NCBI GenBank assembly: GCA_047975005.1
Contig: JBKECW010000069.1
Coordinates: 6,396-70,395 of the forward strand
DNA length: 64,000 nt
Direction: 5' to 3'
Source: JBKEAJ01 sp047975005
GTDB taxonomy: Bacteria > Bacteroidota > Bacteroidia > Bacteroidales > Prolixibacteraceae
A program made the position numbers and the translations under genes. Positions 26,657 to 36,423 of this stretch are shown piece by piece. The notes beneath the pieces were generated by a model, which was not told where the DNA came from, did not search any database, and was given only the letters and a program-made list of their open reading frames with translations. Numbering within the stretch: the stretch's first letter is position 1; each line of letters opens with the position of its first letter.

Positions 26657-29600
26657 CTAAAATTTCACCAACCTAAATGACTTTTTGATATTTTCAAATC
26701 TAGCCTCAATCTCTGCTCTATTAGGCAAGTTCTCGCTTTTCGCAATCTTGACAAGATTATTCAACGACGACTCTGCGTTTGCAATATCTGCCATAAACGA
26801 GTTTGCAAGCCTTGCATTATCAAGCGTTGACAAGTAGTTAAGCTGCTTATCAAAATCATCAAACATCAGCTTTAGATAATCTGCAGCTTTTGTTTTCTCT
26901 CCATTTTGTGAGTATATACGTACCACATCGAAGTTCTCCCTATCGTAAGGCAGTACATTTCCATTGATATTTTCTACAAATATATCTGCCAAATCAAGTG
27001 CTTTATCTGATTTTCCTTCAGCAGTAAGAGCCTTGGCGACATTTATCAATACTGATTTTGGAGCAGACACTGAGCGCTGTATTGTTTCATCAATATACAA
27101 GCTCGTGTCTTTTGTATTACCCCACTCAAACTCATTTGCAATAATATCGTAAGATCTATCAACATTTATACTACCCTGTAGCAATGCGGGGGTCATTTTA
27201 TAAGCAAGCCCTTCGAGGGTCATGTATTTCTGGAGTCCTAATCCATTAATTTTTGATCCGCAAGTTATCGAGAAGCAGATTGGTCTGCTCCAGTCTGTGG
27301 AAGCAAGCATGTCAAGTACAAATAGCTCATCGCGATTTATTCCTTGCTTGCTAGAAAGGTCTATCACTATTTCATCAACTATCGCATTTTCATGCTCCTT
27401 TGAAACGATGCCACTTTTCAGCACCTGTTCTTTATCTATTTTCAGCACTAGTTTCCCAGCTGGACAAAGAGCTACTTTTTCGCCACCTCGACTAGCCCTT
27501 ATCAATTGAGAATTAGGCTGTTTAAGTATATTTATAAATTGTTTTAGGTCGAAGGTATTATTCTTCACATTGTCAGGTATAAGCACTCTTTCGGACAAGC
27601 GATTTCGATAAAAACTATTTGGCAGCGACGACGGTATTGGGTCTGCATCATACGTCTTACGCCTCATTTGTGGTATATACCAATCAGACATTGTATATCC
27701 AATGTTACAAACTTTCACGTCTCTTCTTACGCCTTCAACTTCCTGATTGTACCATACAGGGAATGTGTCATTATCACCAAGTGTGTATAACAATGCATTA
27801 GGAGGGCATGAGTGTAAGTACTGAGCTCCTAAATCTCGCGCCATATACCTACCGGTTCTGTCATGGTCGTCCCAATTCTGCCCAAGCATCTGAAATGGTA
27901 CAGCAAGGCATAAAACTGCAGCTATCATACTTATCAAGTCAGACTTAGTATATTTCTTCAACAGTTCGCCTATATACACGGCTCCCAGACCTATCCATAT
28001 AGAGAAAGCGTAAAACGACCCTGCATAGGCATAGTCTCGTTCGCGTGGCTGATAAGGGGTTTGGTTAAGATATACAATGACGGCAAGTCCTGTCATTACC
28101 CACAACAAGAATACTACCCAGAGACTATGCATTCCGACTCTCTCTTTCTTGAGTTGTAGCATTATTCCCAGTATTCCAAGTATTAATGGTAGAAAATAGT
28201 AGACATTTCTGCCTTTGTTATTAAGAGTGCCGGGGAGAACGTCGTTGTTCACTCCTCTGACACCCTCGTCTATAAAATCAATACCGCTTATCCACTGTCC
28301 GTTTCTTAGATTTTCTCCGTAGGATATTTTGTCGTTCTGTCTTCCAACAAAGTTCCAAAAGAAATATCTCCAATACATATGATTTACCTGATAGTTTATC
28401 ATGTATTTTAGATTTGCTCCGAATGTTGGTTTCTCCCATATTTTGCCACTACGATCTCGAATACTAGTCATTGGCACCGTATTTCCATTTCCGCCCCACT
28501 GCGCATAAGCAGACATATAGCGTTGCTCACCGTTCCACATTCTAGGAAAAAAACCAACCTGTGCATCAGGATATATATACGATATTCGCTTACCGACTTC
28601 TACATACTTTCCATCTTTTTTGTCCCAGATTTTTCCTGTTTCTTTTGCATCAATAGGACTGGCAGTAAAGAACTGACCTTTGAACAGTGGCCAGTCGCCA
28701 TACTGGTCTCTATTTAGGTACGAATCGAGCCTAAAGGCTGTGCTTGGGTCATTTTGATTCATTGGTGTATCAGCGTTGCTTCTCACCAGAATAAGAACAT
28801 AGGAGGAATATCCAATAAGCACAAATATCGTGGATATCAGTATGGTGTTTAATGCTGGCTTATTCTTTCTTATGCTGTATCTGATAGCAAAATAAAACAC
28901 GACTGCTAACAAAATAACAAAAACCGTTGTTCCTGTAAAATATGGCAATCCTAGTCCATTGGTAAAGAACAGCTCAAAGCTAGAGATATAACTAAACAAG
29001 TTTATTATGACTCCATATAGAATAAATCCCAATATAACTAGAGACACAAAGAAGGTTATTATTGCTCCTTTGAGCGATGGTGTATATTTTTTATAGTAAA
29101 ATACAAATACTATAGCCGGGATAGCCAATAGGTTCAACAAGTGGATGCTGGCTGAAATACCGATTGCAAAAGCTATCAGAACAATCCATCGCGAAGAGTG
29201 AGGCTGATCAGCAACACTCTCCCACTTTAAAATTGCCCAAAATACTATTGCTGTAAACAATGACGACAAGGCGTATACTTCGCCTTCGACAGCAGAAAAC
29301 CAAAATGTGTCAGAAAATGTATACGCTAGCGCTCCAACGGCTCCTCCTGCCAAAATCAATATTGTTTTATGCAAGGTAATGTCTTCGCCGTCTTTAATTA
29401 ATAGCCTTTTAGCTAGATGCGTGATAGTCCAAAATAAAAATAATATGGTAAATGCACTTGCCATTGCCGACATGATGTTAACCATCACTGCCGGATGAGC
29501 ATTACCTCCAAGTATTATAAACAATCGTCCCAACAACAGAAATATTGGCGAGCCCGGAGGATGTCCTACTTGTAAACCATCTGCGGATAAAACATACTCC

Positions 29601-29716
29601 CCACAGTCCCAAAAACTTGCTGTGGGTTCGATGCTCATTATGTATGTTATTGCAGCGATAAGAAACACAATCCAACCTGCTACGATATTGTATAGACTAT
29701 ACTTTTTGTTGTTCAT
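26657..29716 (-). CDS. DUF2723 membrane protein, O-mannosyltransferase-like
   Basis: A 1019-residue protein. The first 650 residues hold about 12 membrane helices with the DUF2723 signature near the N terminus (SIEPTASFWDCGEYVLSADGLQVGHPPGSP). The conserved Asp/Glu of this extracytoplasmic loop resembles the catalytic loop of PMT/GT-C glycosyltransferases. The C-terminal soluble part (about 680-1019) includes GDNDTFPVWYNQEVEGVRRDV and a TPR-like helical end. A role in lipid-linked sugar transfer, perhaps general protein O-glycosylation in Bacteroidota, is plausible for the family. The acceptor is unknown. Upstream of purD in the same direction. Confidence 0.87.
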   Translation of the reverse strand: MNNKKYSLYNIVAGWIVFLIAAITYIMSIEPTASFWDCGEYVLSADGLQVGHPPGSPIFLLLGRLFIILGGNAHPAVMVNIMSAMASAFTILFLFWTITHLAKRLLIKDGEDITLHKTILILAGGAVGALAYTFSDTFWFSAVEGEVYALSSLFTAIVFWAILKWESVADQPHSSRWIVLIAFAIGISASIHLLNLLAIPAIVFVFYYKKYTPSLKGAIITFFVSLVILGFILYGVIINLFSYISSFELFFTNGLGLPYFTGTTVFVILLAVVFYFAIRYSIRKNKPALNTILISTIFVLIGYSSYVLILVRSNADTPMNQNDPSTAFRLDSYLNRDQYGDWPLFKGQFFTASPIDAKETGKIWDKKDGKYVEVGKRISYIYPDAQVGFFPRMWNGEQRYMSAYAQWGGNGNTVPMTSIRDRSGKIWEKPTFGANLKYMINYQVNHMYWRYFFWNFVGRQNDKISYGENLRNGQWISGIDFIDEGVRGVNNDVLPGTLNNKGRNVYYFLPLILGILGIMLQLKKERVGMHSLWVVFLLWVMTGLAVIVYLNQTPYQPRERDYAYAGSFYAFSIWIGLGAVYIGELLKKYTKSDLISMIAAVLCLAVPFQMLGQNWDDHDRTGRYMARDLGAQYLHSCPPNALLYTLGDNDTFPVWYNQEVEGVRRDVKVCNIGYTMSDWYIPQMRRKTYDADPIPSSLPNSFYRNRLSERVLIPDNVKNNTFDLKQFINILKQPNSQLIRASRGGEKVALCPAGKLVLKIDKEQVLKSGIVSKEHENAIVDEIVIDLSSKQGINRDELFVLDMLASTDWSRPICFSITCGSKINGLGLQKYMTLEGLAYKMTPALLQGSINVDRSYDIIANEFEWGNTKDTSLYIDETIQRSVSAPKSVLINVAKALTAEGKSDKALDLADIFVENINGNVLPYDRENFDVVRIYSQNGEKTKAADYLKLMFDDFDKQLNYLSTLDNARLANSFMADIANAESSLNNLVKIAKSENLPNRAEIEARFENIKKSFRLVKF

Positions 29717-29757
29717 AATATTGAATAATTACTTAATACCCAGACAATTACAAGGGA

Positions 29758-30960
29758 CTAGATGTTCTGTACTATATTTTTTGTGTCTAGTGCTATCATT
29801 AGCTCTTCATCCGTAGGAATACTAAGAACTTTCACCCTTGAGTCGGGATGAGACAAGTCAACCTCAATTCCTCTGATACTTGTGTTTTTAGTTTCGTCTA
29901 GTTTTATACCTAAATAATCTAGATCCTTGCTGACCCCACTTCTTGTGGAGCTTGCGTTGTTACCAATTCCTCCTGTAAATATAAGAATATCGACACCATT
30001 CATTGCTGCTGTGTAAGCCCCTATGTATTTCTTCACTCTATAATCGTACAGGTTTAGAGCCATTGCAGCTCTTTGATTTCCTGCCTTTTTGGCTTCCTCT
30101 ATTTCTCTCATGTCAGACGAGACTCCAGTCAGACCAAACATTCCAGAATGCTTGTTGAACAGCACATTGGCAGTTTCAATATCAAGGTCCTCTTTCTCCA
30201 TAATATATCCAACCACACCGACATCTAGGTCTCCGGTTCTTGTTCCCATCACCAATCCTTCTATTGGCGTGAGCCCCATGCTTGTGTCGATGGACTCGCC
30301 ATACTTGATGGCTGCCACAGAGGCTCCATTACCAAGATGACAAGAAACTATTTTTTGTTTTTTTATGTCAACGCCCAGCATATCACATGCTCTTTGACAA
30401 ACATAGCGGTGGCTTGTGCCATGAAAGCCATATCGGCGTATTCCGTGCTTTTCATATAATTTATAAGGAACCCCATACATGTACGCGTGCTCTGGCATGG
30501 TTTGATGGAATGCTGTGTCAAACACTCCTACCTGAGGCACATTAGGCATCAGCTCGTCAACAGCAGATATACCTTTCAAATTTGGAGGATTATGAAGAGG
30601 TGCTAATTCTATACACTTCTCAAGTTGATCTTTGACTTCATCGTTTATAAGTACACTCGATTTAAACTTGTCAGCACCATGTACAACTCGGTGTCCTACT
30701 GCATCAATTTCAGACAGGCTTTTTATACAGCCGTATTTCTCGCTGGAGATAACTCCAAGTATATACTCGACCCCTACTTTGTGGTCTAGGATTTCTCCTT
30801 GAAAAACGACTTCCTTTCCTTTGCCTAATGATTGAACTAACTGCGATCCCTTCAATCCAAGTTTCTCTACTTCTCCTTTTGCCAAAACTGCTTCAGTTGC
30901 CATATCAAACAACTGGTATTTTATGGAGCTACTCCCACAATTGAGCACTAATATTTTCAT
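29758..30960 (-). CDS. ackA: Acetate kinase
   Basis: Makes ATP and acetate from acetyl phosphate. It has 400 residues, normal length, with ASKHA-fold motifs: N-terminal VLNCGSSSIKYQL, catalytic RVVHGADKF, YGFHGTSHRYV (His for transition-state stabilisation), HLGNGASVAAI and FTGGIGNNASSTR. It is in the same direction as pta with a hydroxyacyl-CoA dehydrogenase gene between them. Gaps are 62 and 17 bases. The three genes probably share a promoter upstream of pta. Confidence 0.97.
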   Translation of the reverse strand: MKILVLNCGSSSIKYQLFDMATEAVLAKGEVEKLGLKGSQLVQSLGKGKEVVFQGEILDHKVGVEYILGVISSEKYGCIKSLSEIDAVGHRVVHGADKFKSSVLINDEVKDQLEKCIELAPLHNPPNLKGISAVDELMPNVPQVGVFDTAFHQTMPEHAYMYGVPYKLYEKHGIRRYGFHGTSHRYVCQRACDMLGVDIKKQKIVSCHLGNGASVAAIKYGESIDTSMGLTPIEGLVMGTRTGDLDVGVVGYIMEKEDLDIETANVLFNKHSGMFGLTGVSSDMREIEEAKKAGNQRAAMALNLYDYRVKKYIGAYTAAMNGVDILIFTGGIGNNASSTRSGVSKDLDYLGIKLDETKNTSIRGIEVDLSHPDSRVKVLSIPTDEELMIALDTKNIVQNI

Positions 30961-31022
30961 TTTGCTTTTTTTATTTTTTAGACTTCAAGTTCTGCGATAC
31001 AAATGTGTATATGCGCTGCTCG

Positions 31023-31991
31023 TTAAAGTTTCTGATTAGGTCTGATTATTTTACCTTTGTCATCGTACTCATAGAAGCCTAAACCTGTTGACATACCAAG
31101 CATTCTCCCTCTATAAAGTTTTTTAATCAATGCCGAAGGCTTGTACTTTACATCTCCAAACTCTGAATACAGATTTTCCATCCAACGAATAACCTTGTCG
31201 ACTCCTATTCTGTCGGCAATTTCAAATACTCCGTGTCTCATGCCATACCCTAAATGGAGGGTTTTATCTATATAGTCTAAAGAGCTTACTCCTTCCATCA
31301 TTATTTCGCAAGCCTCATTCAGCAAAACTGCAAAAACTCGTATACTTACTAGACCGGCAGACTCTGCCACTGGGAGCACCGTGCGTCCCATCATACTTAC
31401 AAAGTAGCAAACTTTCTCATAAGTCTCATCTGATGTATACAAACCCTTTATTACATCTATTGCCTTGGCTTTGGAAGACGAGGTAAAGAAGTGTACTCCT
31501 ATACTTCTTTCCTTGTGTTCAAGCTCGGATGCCAGCTCTGTAATTGCTATGGTTGTTGAGTTAGTGGCAATTATACAACTCTCAGAAACAACCTTCTCTA
31601 TTTTGTTAAATATGTCTCGGCGTTCGCATATTTTACCGCCTCTATCTACTGCTCTAATTGCTTCTACTACAAAGTCGCAATCTTTTAGGTCTTCATAATT
31701 TAGAGAGCCTTGTATTCTTGACAGTAAAGATTTTTTATCAGAGATTGTTAGTCCCCATCGCTCAATTTCTTTATCAAGTTCATCCGAAATATTGGAATAT
31801 GCATCCTCTATTTTACTTTCTGACACATCTATAAAAACAACTTCCACTCCGTGGTAACTCGCCATTCTGGCGATATGTTGCCCTACTATACCGCAACCGA
31901 TAATACCAATCTTGGAGAATAACTTTCTAGACTTACTTCTTTCGTTTAAACCAAAATTCTCAATAGGTTCGTAAATCACTTCTTTAGCCAT
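31023..31991 (-). CDS. Divergent 3-hydroxyacyl-CoA dehydrogenase-family protein
   Basis: A 322-residue protein with an NAD-binding Rossmann domain (IGIIGCGIVGQHIARMASYHG, about 27-47) and a C-terminal dimerisation domain (LGYGMRHGVFEIADRIGVD), as in 3-hydroxybutyryl-CoA dehydrogenase. The conserved His is present (H167 in GVHFF). The usual catalytic Glu of the VEV motif is Asp179 (IDV), the NPV after HFF is TSS, and the Asn of the PGFIVNR motif appears to be Ile (AGLVSIRVF). It may use a different acyl or acid substrate, or be weakly active. Position between ackA and pta suggests a fermentation role. No other butyrate-pathway gene is in the window. Confidence 0.78.
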   Translation of the reverse strand: MAKEVIYEPIENFGLNERSKSRKLFSKIGIIGCGIVGQHIARMASYHGVEVVFIDVSESKIEDAYSNISDELDKEIERWGLTISDKKSLLSRIQGSLNYEDLKDCDFVVEAIRAVDRGGKICERRDIFNKIEKVVSESCIIATNSTTIAITELASELEHKERSIGVHFFTSSSKAKAIDVIKGLYTSDETYEKVCYFVSMMGRTVLPVAESAGLVSIRVFAVLLNEACEIMMEGVSSLDYIDKTLHLGYGMRHGVFEIADRIGVDKVIRWMENLYSEFGDVKYKPSALIKKLYRGRMLGMSTGLGFYEYDDKGKIIRPNQKL

Positions 31992-32008
31992 TGATAATAT
32001 TTATATGA

Positions 32009-33016
32009 TTAATTATTGTTGTTTACTGATGCCTGATTTGCTGTTATTGCAACCAAATTAACAATATCGTGTACAGAGCAGCCTCTAGACAGGTCGTTTA
32101 TCGGTGCTGCCATGCCCTGTAGCACTGGCCCGATTGCTTCTGCTTTAGCCAAGCGCTGCACTAACTTATAACCTATATTTCCTGCTTCTAGATTTGGGAA
32201 TACAAGAATATTTGCTCTTCCTGCCACTTCGCTATCGGGAGCTTTTAACTGAGCTACCTCGGGTATCAATGCTGCATCGACTTGCATCTCTCCGTCAATT
32301 TTCAGATCTGGTCGCATTTCTTTTGCTATTCTTGTTGCATTCTTGACCCTGTCTACCAGCTCGTGCTTTGCACTTCCATAAGTAGAGAAACTAAGCATTG
32401 CAATACGTGGCTCTATTCCCATTATGCTAGATGCTGTTTCTGCTGTGGATATTGCTATTTCTGCAAGTTGCTGTTCGGTCGGGTCAGGCATCACTGCACA
32501 ATCTGCAAATACTAATATTCCATTGTGTCCAAAGTGAGGGTCATTTACAAACATAAAAAATGCTCCAGACACTACACTTACTCCTTTCTTTGTCTTTACA
32601 TACTGAAATGCAGGCCTAAGCACATCTCCCGTAGCATTAATAGCTCCGGCAATCTCTCCGTCTGCGTCGCCGCACTTTATCATGAGTGCTGCAAAAACGA
32701 GAGGATTGTTAAGGTCTGAAAGTGCCTTCTCCATTGTCATTCCCTTGTCGGCACGTTGCCTAACCATCTCTTCTGCATAGATTTCTCTATTTTCTGAAGA
32801 TAATGGATTTATTATTTGCGCCCCACTAATATCAACCCCTAGTTCCTTTGATACTTGCGCTATTTGCTCCTCTCTACCCAGCAAAATAATATCTGCTATC
32901 TTCTCTTTCAAAATTATTTCTGTCGCCCGAAGGGTTCGTGGCTCATCGCCCTCAGGCAATACTATACGCTTAATATTTTTCTGCGCATTTTCTTTAATCT
33001 CACTTAGCAAGGTCAT
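32009..33016 (-). CDS. pta: Phosphate acetyltransferase
   Basis: Converts acetyl-CoA to acetyl phosphate for acetate kinase. The catalytic domain of the short Pta type, 335 residues, begins MTLLSEIKENAQKNIKRIVLPEGDEPRTL. A longer frame starts at a TTG (33040), but a probable -7 element lies only about 10 bases from it, so the ATG at 33016 is preferred. Other motifs are VSGAFFMF, FADCAVMPDPT (CoA site) and SFSTYGSAKH. There is no N-terminal DRTGG or BioD-like domain. It is the first gene of a pta - dehydrogenase - ackA unit. Confidence 0.95.
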   Translation of the reverse strand: MTLLSEIKENAQKNIKRIVLPEGDEPRTLRATEIILKEKIADIILLGREEQIAQVSKELGVDISGAQIINPLSSENREIYAEEMVRQRADKGMTMEKALSDLNNPLVFAALMIKCGDADGEIAGAINATGDVLRPAFQYVKTKKGVSVVSGAFFMFVNDPHFGHNGILVFADCAVMPDPTEQQLAEIAISTAETASSIMGIEPRIAMLSFSTYGSAKHELVDRVKNATRIAKEMRPDLKIDGEMQVDAALIPEVAQLKAPDSEVAGRANILVFPNLEAGNIGYKLVQRLAKAEAIGPVLQGMAAPINDLSRGCSVHDIVNLVAITANQASVNNNN

Positions 33017-33050
33017 ATTTTCATTTTTATTTATGGACAAATTTCAACCG

Positions 33051-33058
33051 CAAATTTA
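33051..33058 (-). promoter_or_regulatory. Probable -7 element for the pta operon
   Basis: On the minus strand this reads TAAATTTG, a match to TAnnTTTG. It lies 34 bases upstream of the chosen pta ATG and argues against the TTG start at 33040. No clear TTTG is seen at -33. Confidence 0.4.
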
Positions 33059-33131
33059 CAAAAAAAGAAGCATACTATAGTATAATTCTTCCTTTTTTAA
33101 TAAAACAAACTTCTTGCTACTAAATATATTT

Positions 33132-33139
33132 TATCTTTG
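33132..33139 (+). promoter_or_regulatory. Probable -7 element for the TonB receptor gene
   Basis: TATCTTTG, a perfect TAnnTTTG, 40 bases upstream of the receptor ATG. A TTG at 33114-33116 is only 15 bases upstream, shorter than the usual 19-base spacer. Confidence 0.4.
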
Positions 33140-33179
33140 CTTCAAAAAAAAGAAAATATTTCACAACATATACAATTCT

Positions 33180-35534
33180 ATGCGTAAATTATTGCTACTC
33201 ATTCTTATCCTCGCATTCTGGCACAATAACGCCTACACACAAAAGGCTGTTACCATAAGCGGATATGTCAAAGACGCTGAAACCGGCGAGGAGATAGTTG
33301 GAGCAACACTATTTGTCCCAGCCATCAAAGACGGAGCAATCAGTAACACTTATGGATATTATGCAATAAGCCTTATGCCTCTTACCGACAGTTTTAGCAT
33401 AAAAATCAACTGCATGGGCTATACAGTACAAGAGCTCAGCCTCGGGGGCATACCGTCGGACACCTTGATAAATATAAAACTAACGCCGGAGTCGACCATT
33501 ATAGACGAAGTGATAATCACTGCCGAGGAAAAGCGTAGTCACCAAGCGTCTACCGGACTGATAAAACTGGATATGACTCAGATAAAGGCTCTTCCAAGCA
33601 CAATTGGCGAGCCAGATATAATACAAAACATACAGAAACAACCAGGAGTAATATCCATCGGCGAGGGAACATCCAGCTATTTTGTGCGTGGTGGCTCAGC
33701 AGATCAAAATCAAATAAGCATAGACGAGGCGAATGTTTACGACCCATCTCACTTGTTTGGATTGTTTTCGGTTTTCAATTACGACATTATCAAGAGTGTC
33801 GATCTGTACAAGGGCGGCATCAACTCTAAATACGGCGGGCGTTTGTCGTCTTTTCTGGATATTCACTCCATAGATGGCAACAACAAGAAGCTGCATGGCT
33901 CGGGAAGCGTAGGCTTGCTACTTGCAAAACTAATGATAGAAGCCCCCATCAAGAAAGATAAATCTTCGTTTATGGTATCAGGACGCCGATCGTACATAGA
34001 CTTGTTTCAACGCATGAGCAGCGACCCTCAAGTGAGCGAAAACCTAATTTCTTTTTACGATCTTAATGCCAAAGTAAACTGGAAGCCCAGCGACAAGGAC
34101 AGGCTTTATCTAGCGGGCTACTTCGGACGAGATAATTACAAGCTGGGTGATGATATAGCCAACTTCGGCTGGGGAAATGCAACAGGAACATTCAGATGGA
34201 ACCACCTTTTCAACGATAAGCTATTCGCCAACACCACCCTATTATATAGTCGATTTCAATATCAATTAGACATGGATGTCAATAACGCAGAGTTCGAATG
34301 GACATCACTTACAAACGAAGCACAGGCAAAAATCGACTTCGACTGGTTTCATACCAACAGGAGTCGTTTTCAGTTTGGTTACAGCTTTTCATACAACACT
34401 TTTTTGCCTGCCAGAATAGAACCAAAAGACGACAACCCAACAATCAGCAGCTTTGAAATAGACAAACTACACTCCATTGAAAATGCTCTCTATTTCAATC
34501 ACAATCTGAAACTATGGGACAGATTATCACTGCAATACGGGCTTCGTTATTCTAACTATGCCAATATCGGACCGTACAATCAACGTATTTACGAAGCCCC
34601 GAAGGATAATATAAATCCTCAATATACAATAGAAGAATACGGCAAGTTCGAGATAATAAAGGCTTTCAATCTTCTTGCCCCCCGAGCATCCTTGTCATAC
34701 ATGTTTGCCGAAGACTTTTCAGCAAAGGCATCCTACGACAAGACATATCAGAACCTGCATCTTATTGCCAATGGAGCTTTGCCGCTACCGTTCAATACCT
34801 GGCAACCAAGCGGCATGTATATAGACCCACAAGAGGCCGATCAGTTTGCATTAAGCATTTCTAAGGACTATGGCTACAACTACAGCCTTTCTGTCGGGAC
34901 TTTCTACAAAAGATTTAACAATATAACCGCCTTTGCCGACAACTCGGAGATATTTTTCAACGAAGACATCATAACCGAGATACGCTCTGGCACTGGCGAA
35001 TCTTATGGACTAGAGATTAGTGCACAGAAGAATAGCGGCAGACTAAAAGGCGAGTTTGCCTACACCTTGTCAAAAGCGACACAACAAATTGACGGAGTCA
35101 ACAACGATAGAGAATTTGCCGCATCGCACGATCGCCGTCATGTAGTCAATATCAGCACGACTTACAAGTTAAGCCACAAGTGGACACTTGGAGCATCGTG
35201 GCAATACGGCACAGGTCGTCCGTTTACTATGCCCACCGGGAGATACGAATTTGATGGTCAACCAATGTATTATTATTCTGACAGGAATGCCTACCGACTA
35301 CCCGACTTTCACAGACTTGATATGTCTGCAACCTTCATCCCTAAGCCCCAATCCGAAAAAAGGTTTAAAAGCTCGTGGGTTCTTTCGATAGTAAATGTTT
35401 ACAATCGCAAAAATACCTTTACCATATTTATGGACGAACAAGAAACAGACGGTGCATACACCGGCAAAACAGAGCCGACAATGATGTACTTATTTCCTTT
35501 TCTACCTACCATTTCCTACAATTTCAAATTTTAA
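33180..35534 (+). CDS. TonB-dependent outer-membrane receptor with carboxypeptidase-regulatory-like domain
   Basis: A 784-residue outer-membrane transporter. The ATG at 33180 is followed by a clear signal peptide (MRKLLLLILILAFWHNNAYTQ). An in-frame TTG at 33114 lies before the promoter and is rejected. After the signal come a beta-sandwich CarboxypepD_reg-like domain (about 22-110, VTISGYVKDAETGEEIVGATL), a plug (about 125-230, SYFVRGGSADQNQISIDEA, YGGRLSSFLDI) and a beta barrel ending in an aromatic-rich strand (FPFLPTISYNFKF). A DUF4249 lipoprotein follows 12 bases later, a pairing seen in many Bacteroidota. The ligand is unknown; no susCD or siderophore gene is present. Confidence 0.92.
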   Translation: MRKLLLLILILAFWHNNAYTQKAVTISGYVKDAETGEEIVGATLFVPAIKDGAISNTYGYYAISLMPLTDSFSIKINCMGYTVQELSLGGIPSDTLINIKLTPESTIIDEVIITAEEKRSHQASTGLIKLDMTQIKALPSTIGEPDIIQNIQKQPGVISIGEGTSSYFVRGGSADQNQISIDEANVYDPSHLFGLFSVFNYDIIKSVDLYKGGINSKYGGRLSSFLDIHSIDGNNKKLHGSGSVGLLLAKLMIEAPIKKDKSSFMVSGRRSYIDLFQRMSSDPQVSENLISFYDLNAKVNWKPSDKDRLYLAGYFGRDNYKLGDDIANFGWGNATGTFRWNHLFNDKLFANTTLLYSRFQYQLDMDVNNAEFEWTSLTNEAQAKIDFDWFHTNRSRFQFGYSFSYNTFLPARIEPKDDNPTISSFEIDKLHSIENALYFNHNLKLWDRLSLQYGLRYSNYANIGPYNQRIYEAPKDNINPQYTIEEYGKFEIIKAFNLLAPRASLSYMFAEDFSAKASYDKTYQNLHLIANGALPLPFNTWQPSGMYIDPQEADQFALSISKDYGYNYSLSVGTFYKRFNNITAFADNSEIFFNEDIITEIRSGTGESYGLEISAQKNSGRLKGEFAYTLSKATQQIDGVNNDREFAASHDRRHVVNISTTYKLSHKWTLGASWQYGTGRPFTMPTGRYEFDGQPMYYYSDRNAYRLPDFHRLDMSATFIPKPQSEKRFKSSWVLSIVNVYNRKNTFTIFMDEQETDGAYTGKTEPTMMYLFPFLPTISYNFKF

Positions 35535-35546
35535 AAAGAATTAGTC

Positions 35547-36395
35547 ATGTACAAATACATTTTTTTCTTTCTATCCGCACTTATTTACAGCTCTTGTACC
35601 GAAGTAATTACAATAGACACAGAGCTTTCTGAAAACATTACGATAGTAGATGGTTATATAGGGGCAGAAGCCTTGCAATCGTACATAAAAGTTAGCAATG
35701 TTGTGGGTTTCTATGACGATGTCAAGGACAATACTGTTAGTAATGCTAGCATTATAGTTGCAAGAGGCAATGATACCCTGCCGTTTTTATGGGACGAGGA
35801 CAGAAAGTTGTATGCCCCCACTCAGAAGTGGTCGAATGCCGTTTCCATCGGCGAGGAATTCGAGATGCAAATGCAGCTCGACGGCGAGCAATATACAGCA
35901 AATGATTTGATGGCAGAAACAGCAAAATGCACCCTCAGATGGAGAGATGACAACGACGAGTGGGAATCCGAATATTCGGACGAGTACTATCAGGTGCGTT
36001 TAACAATCGCCGACAACAAGGATAAGGACAATTACTACTACACAAAATTTTACAGGAGCAAAAAACAAATAACCTCCTATGGCTATGACATCATTGACGA
36101 TGCCTTGTTCGACGTTAGTACAGTTGAAATGCCTTACAGAGGTTCATCTTTCAAATATGGGGATACTGTTTCGGTCATAAATTATGGCATATCAAGGGAT
36201 GCCTACGAATATTTTAGCCAAGCAAACTCAATGTTACAGAATGATGGTGGTCTATTTACACCGATACCCGCAAATCCCTACTCGAATATAAATGGAGGAA
36301 AAGGCAAGGTAATAGGTTTTTTCAGGGCTTCAATGGCGGCATACGATACGGTGATTATTGGCGACTCGACACGCTGGTCGCCAAGCGAGAGGTAA
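35547..36395 (+). CDS. DUF4249 lipoprotein, partner of the TonB receptor
   Basis: A 282-residue lipoprotein with lipobox SALIYSSC (Cys17) and the DUF4249 start CTEVITIDTELSENITIVDGYI. It is probably anchored in the outer membrane and faces the surface or periplasm beside the upstream TonB receptor, with which it is co-transcribed. It may act as a lid or substrate-capture subunit, by analogy with SusD-type lipoproteins, but this is inference. The C terminus (AYDTVIIGDSTRWSPSER) ends abruptly, and many DUF4249 proteins run longer. There is no sign of a frameshift in the sequence that follows. Confidence 0.82.
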   Translation: MYKYIFFFLSALIYSSCTEVITIDTELSENITIVDGYIGAEALQSYIKVSNVVGFYDDVKDNTVSNASIIVARGNDTLPFLWDEDRKLYAPTQKWSNAVSIGEEFEMQMQLDGEQYTANDLMAETAKCTLRWRDDNDEWESEYSDEYYQVRLTIADNKDKDNYYYTKFYRSKKQITSYGYDIIDDALFDVSTVEMPYRGSSFKYGDTVSVINYGISRDAYEYFSQANSMLQNDGGLFTPIPANPYSNINGGKGKVIGFFRASMAAYDTVIIGDSTRWSPSER

Positions 36396-36423
36396 AAGTG
36401 TAAACTTTTTGTTTCTTTCAGAC

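Noticed and set aside
33017..33040. TTG start giving Pta eight extra residues
   Set aside because: A probable -7 promoter element lies too close, and the ATG at 33016 matches the family start.
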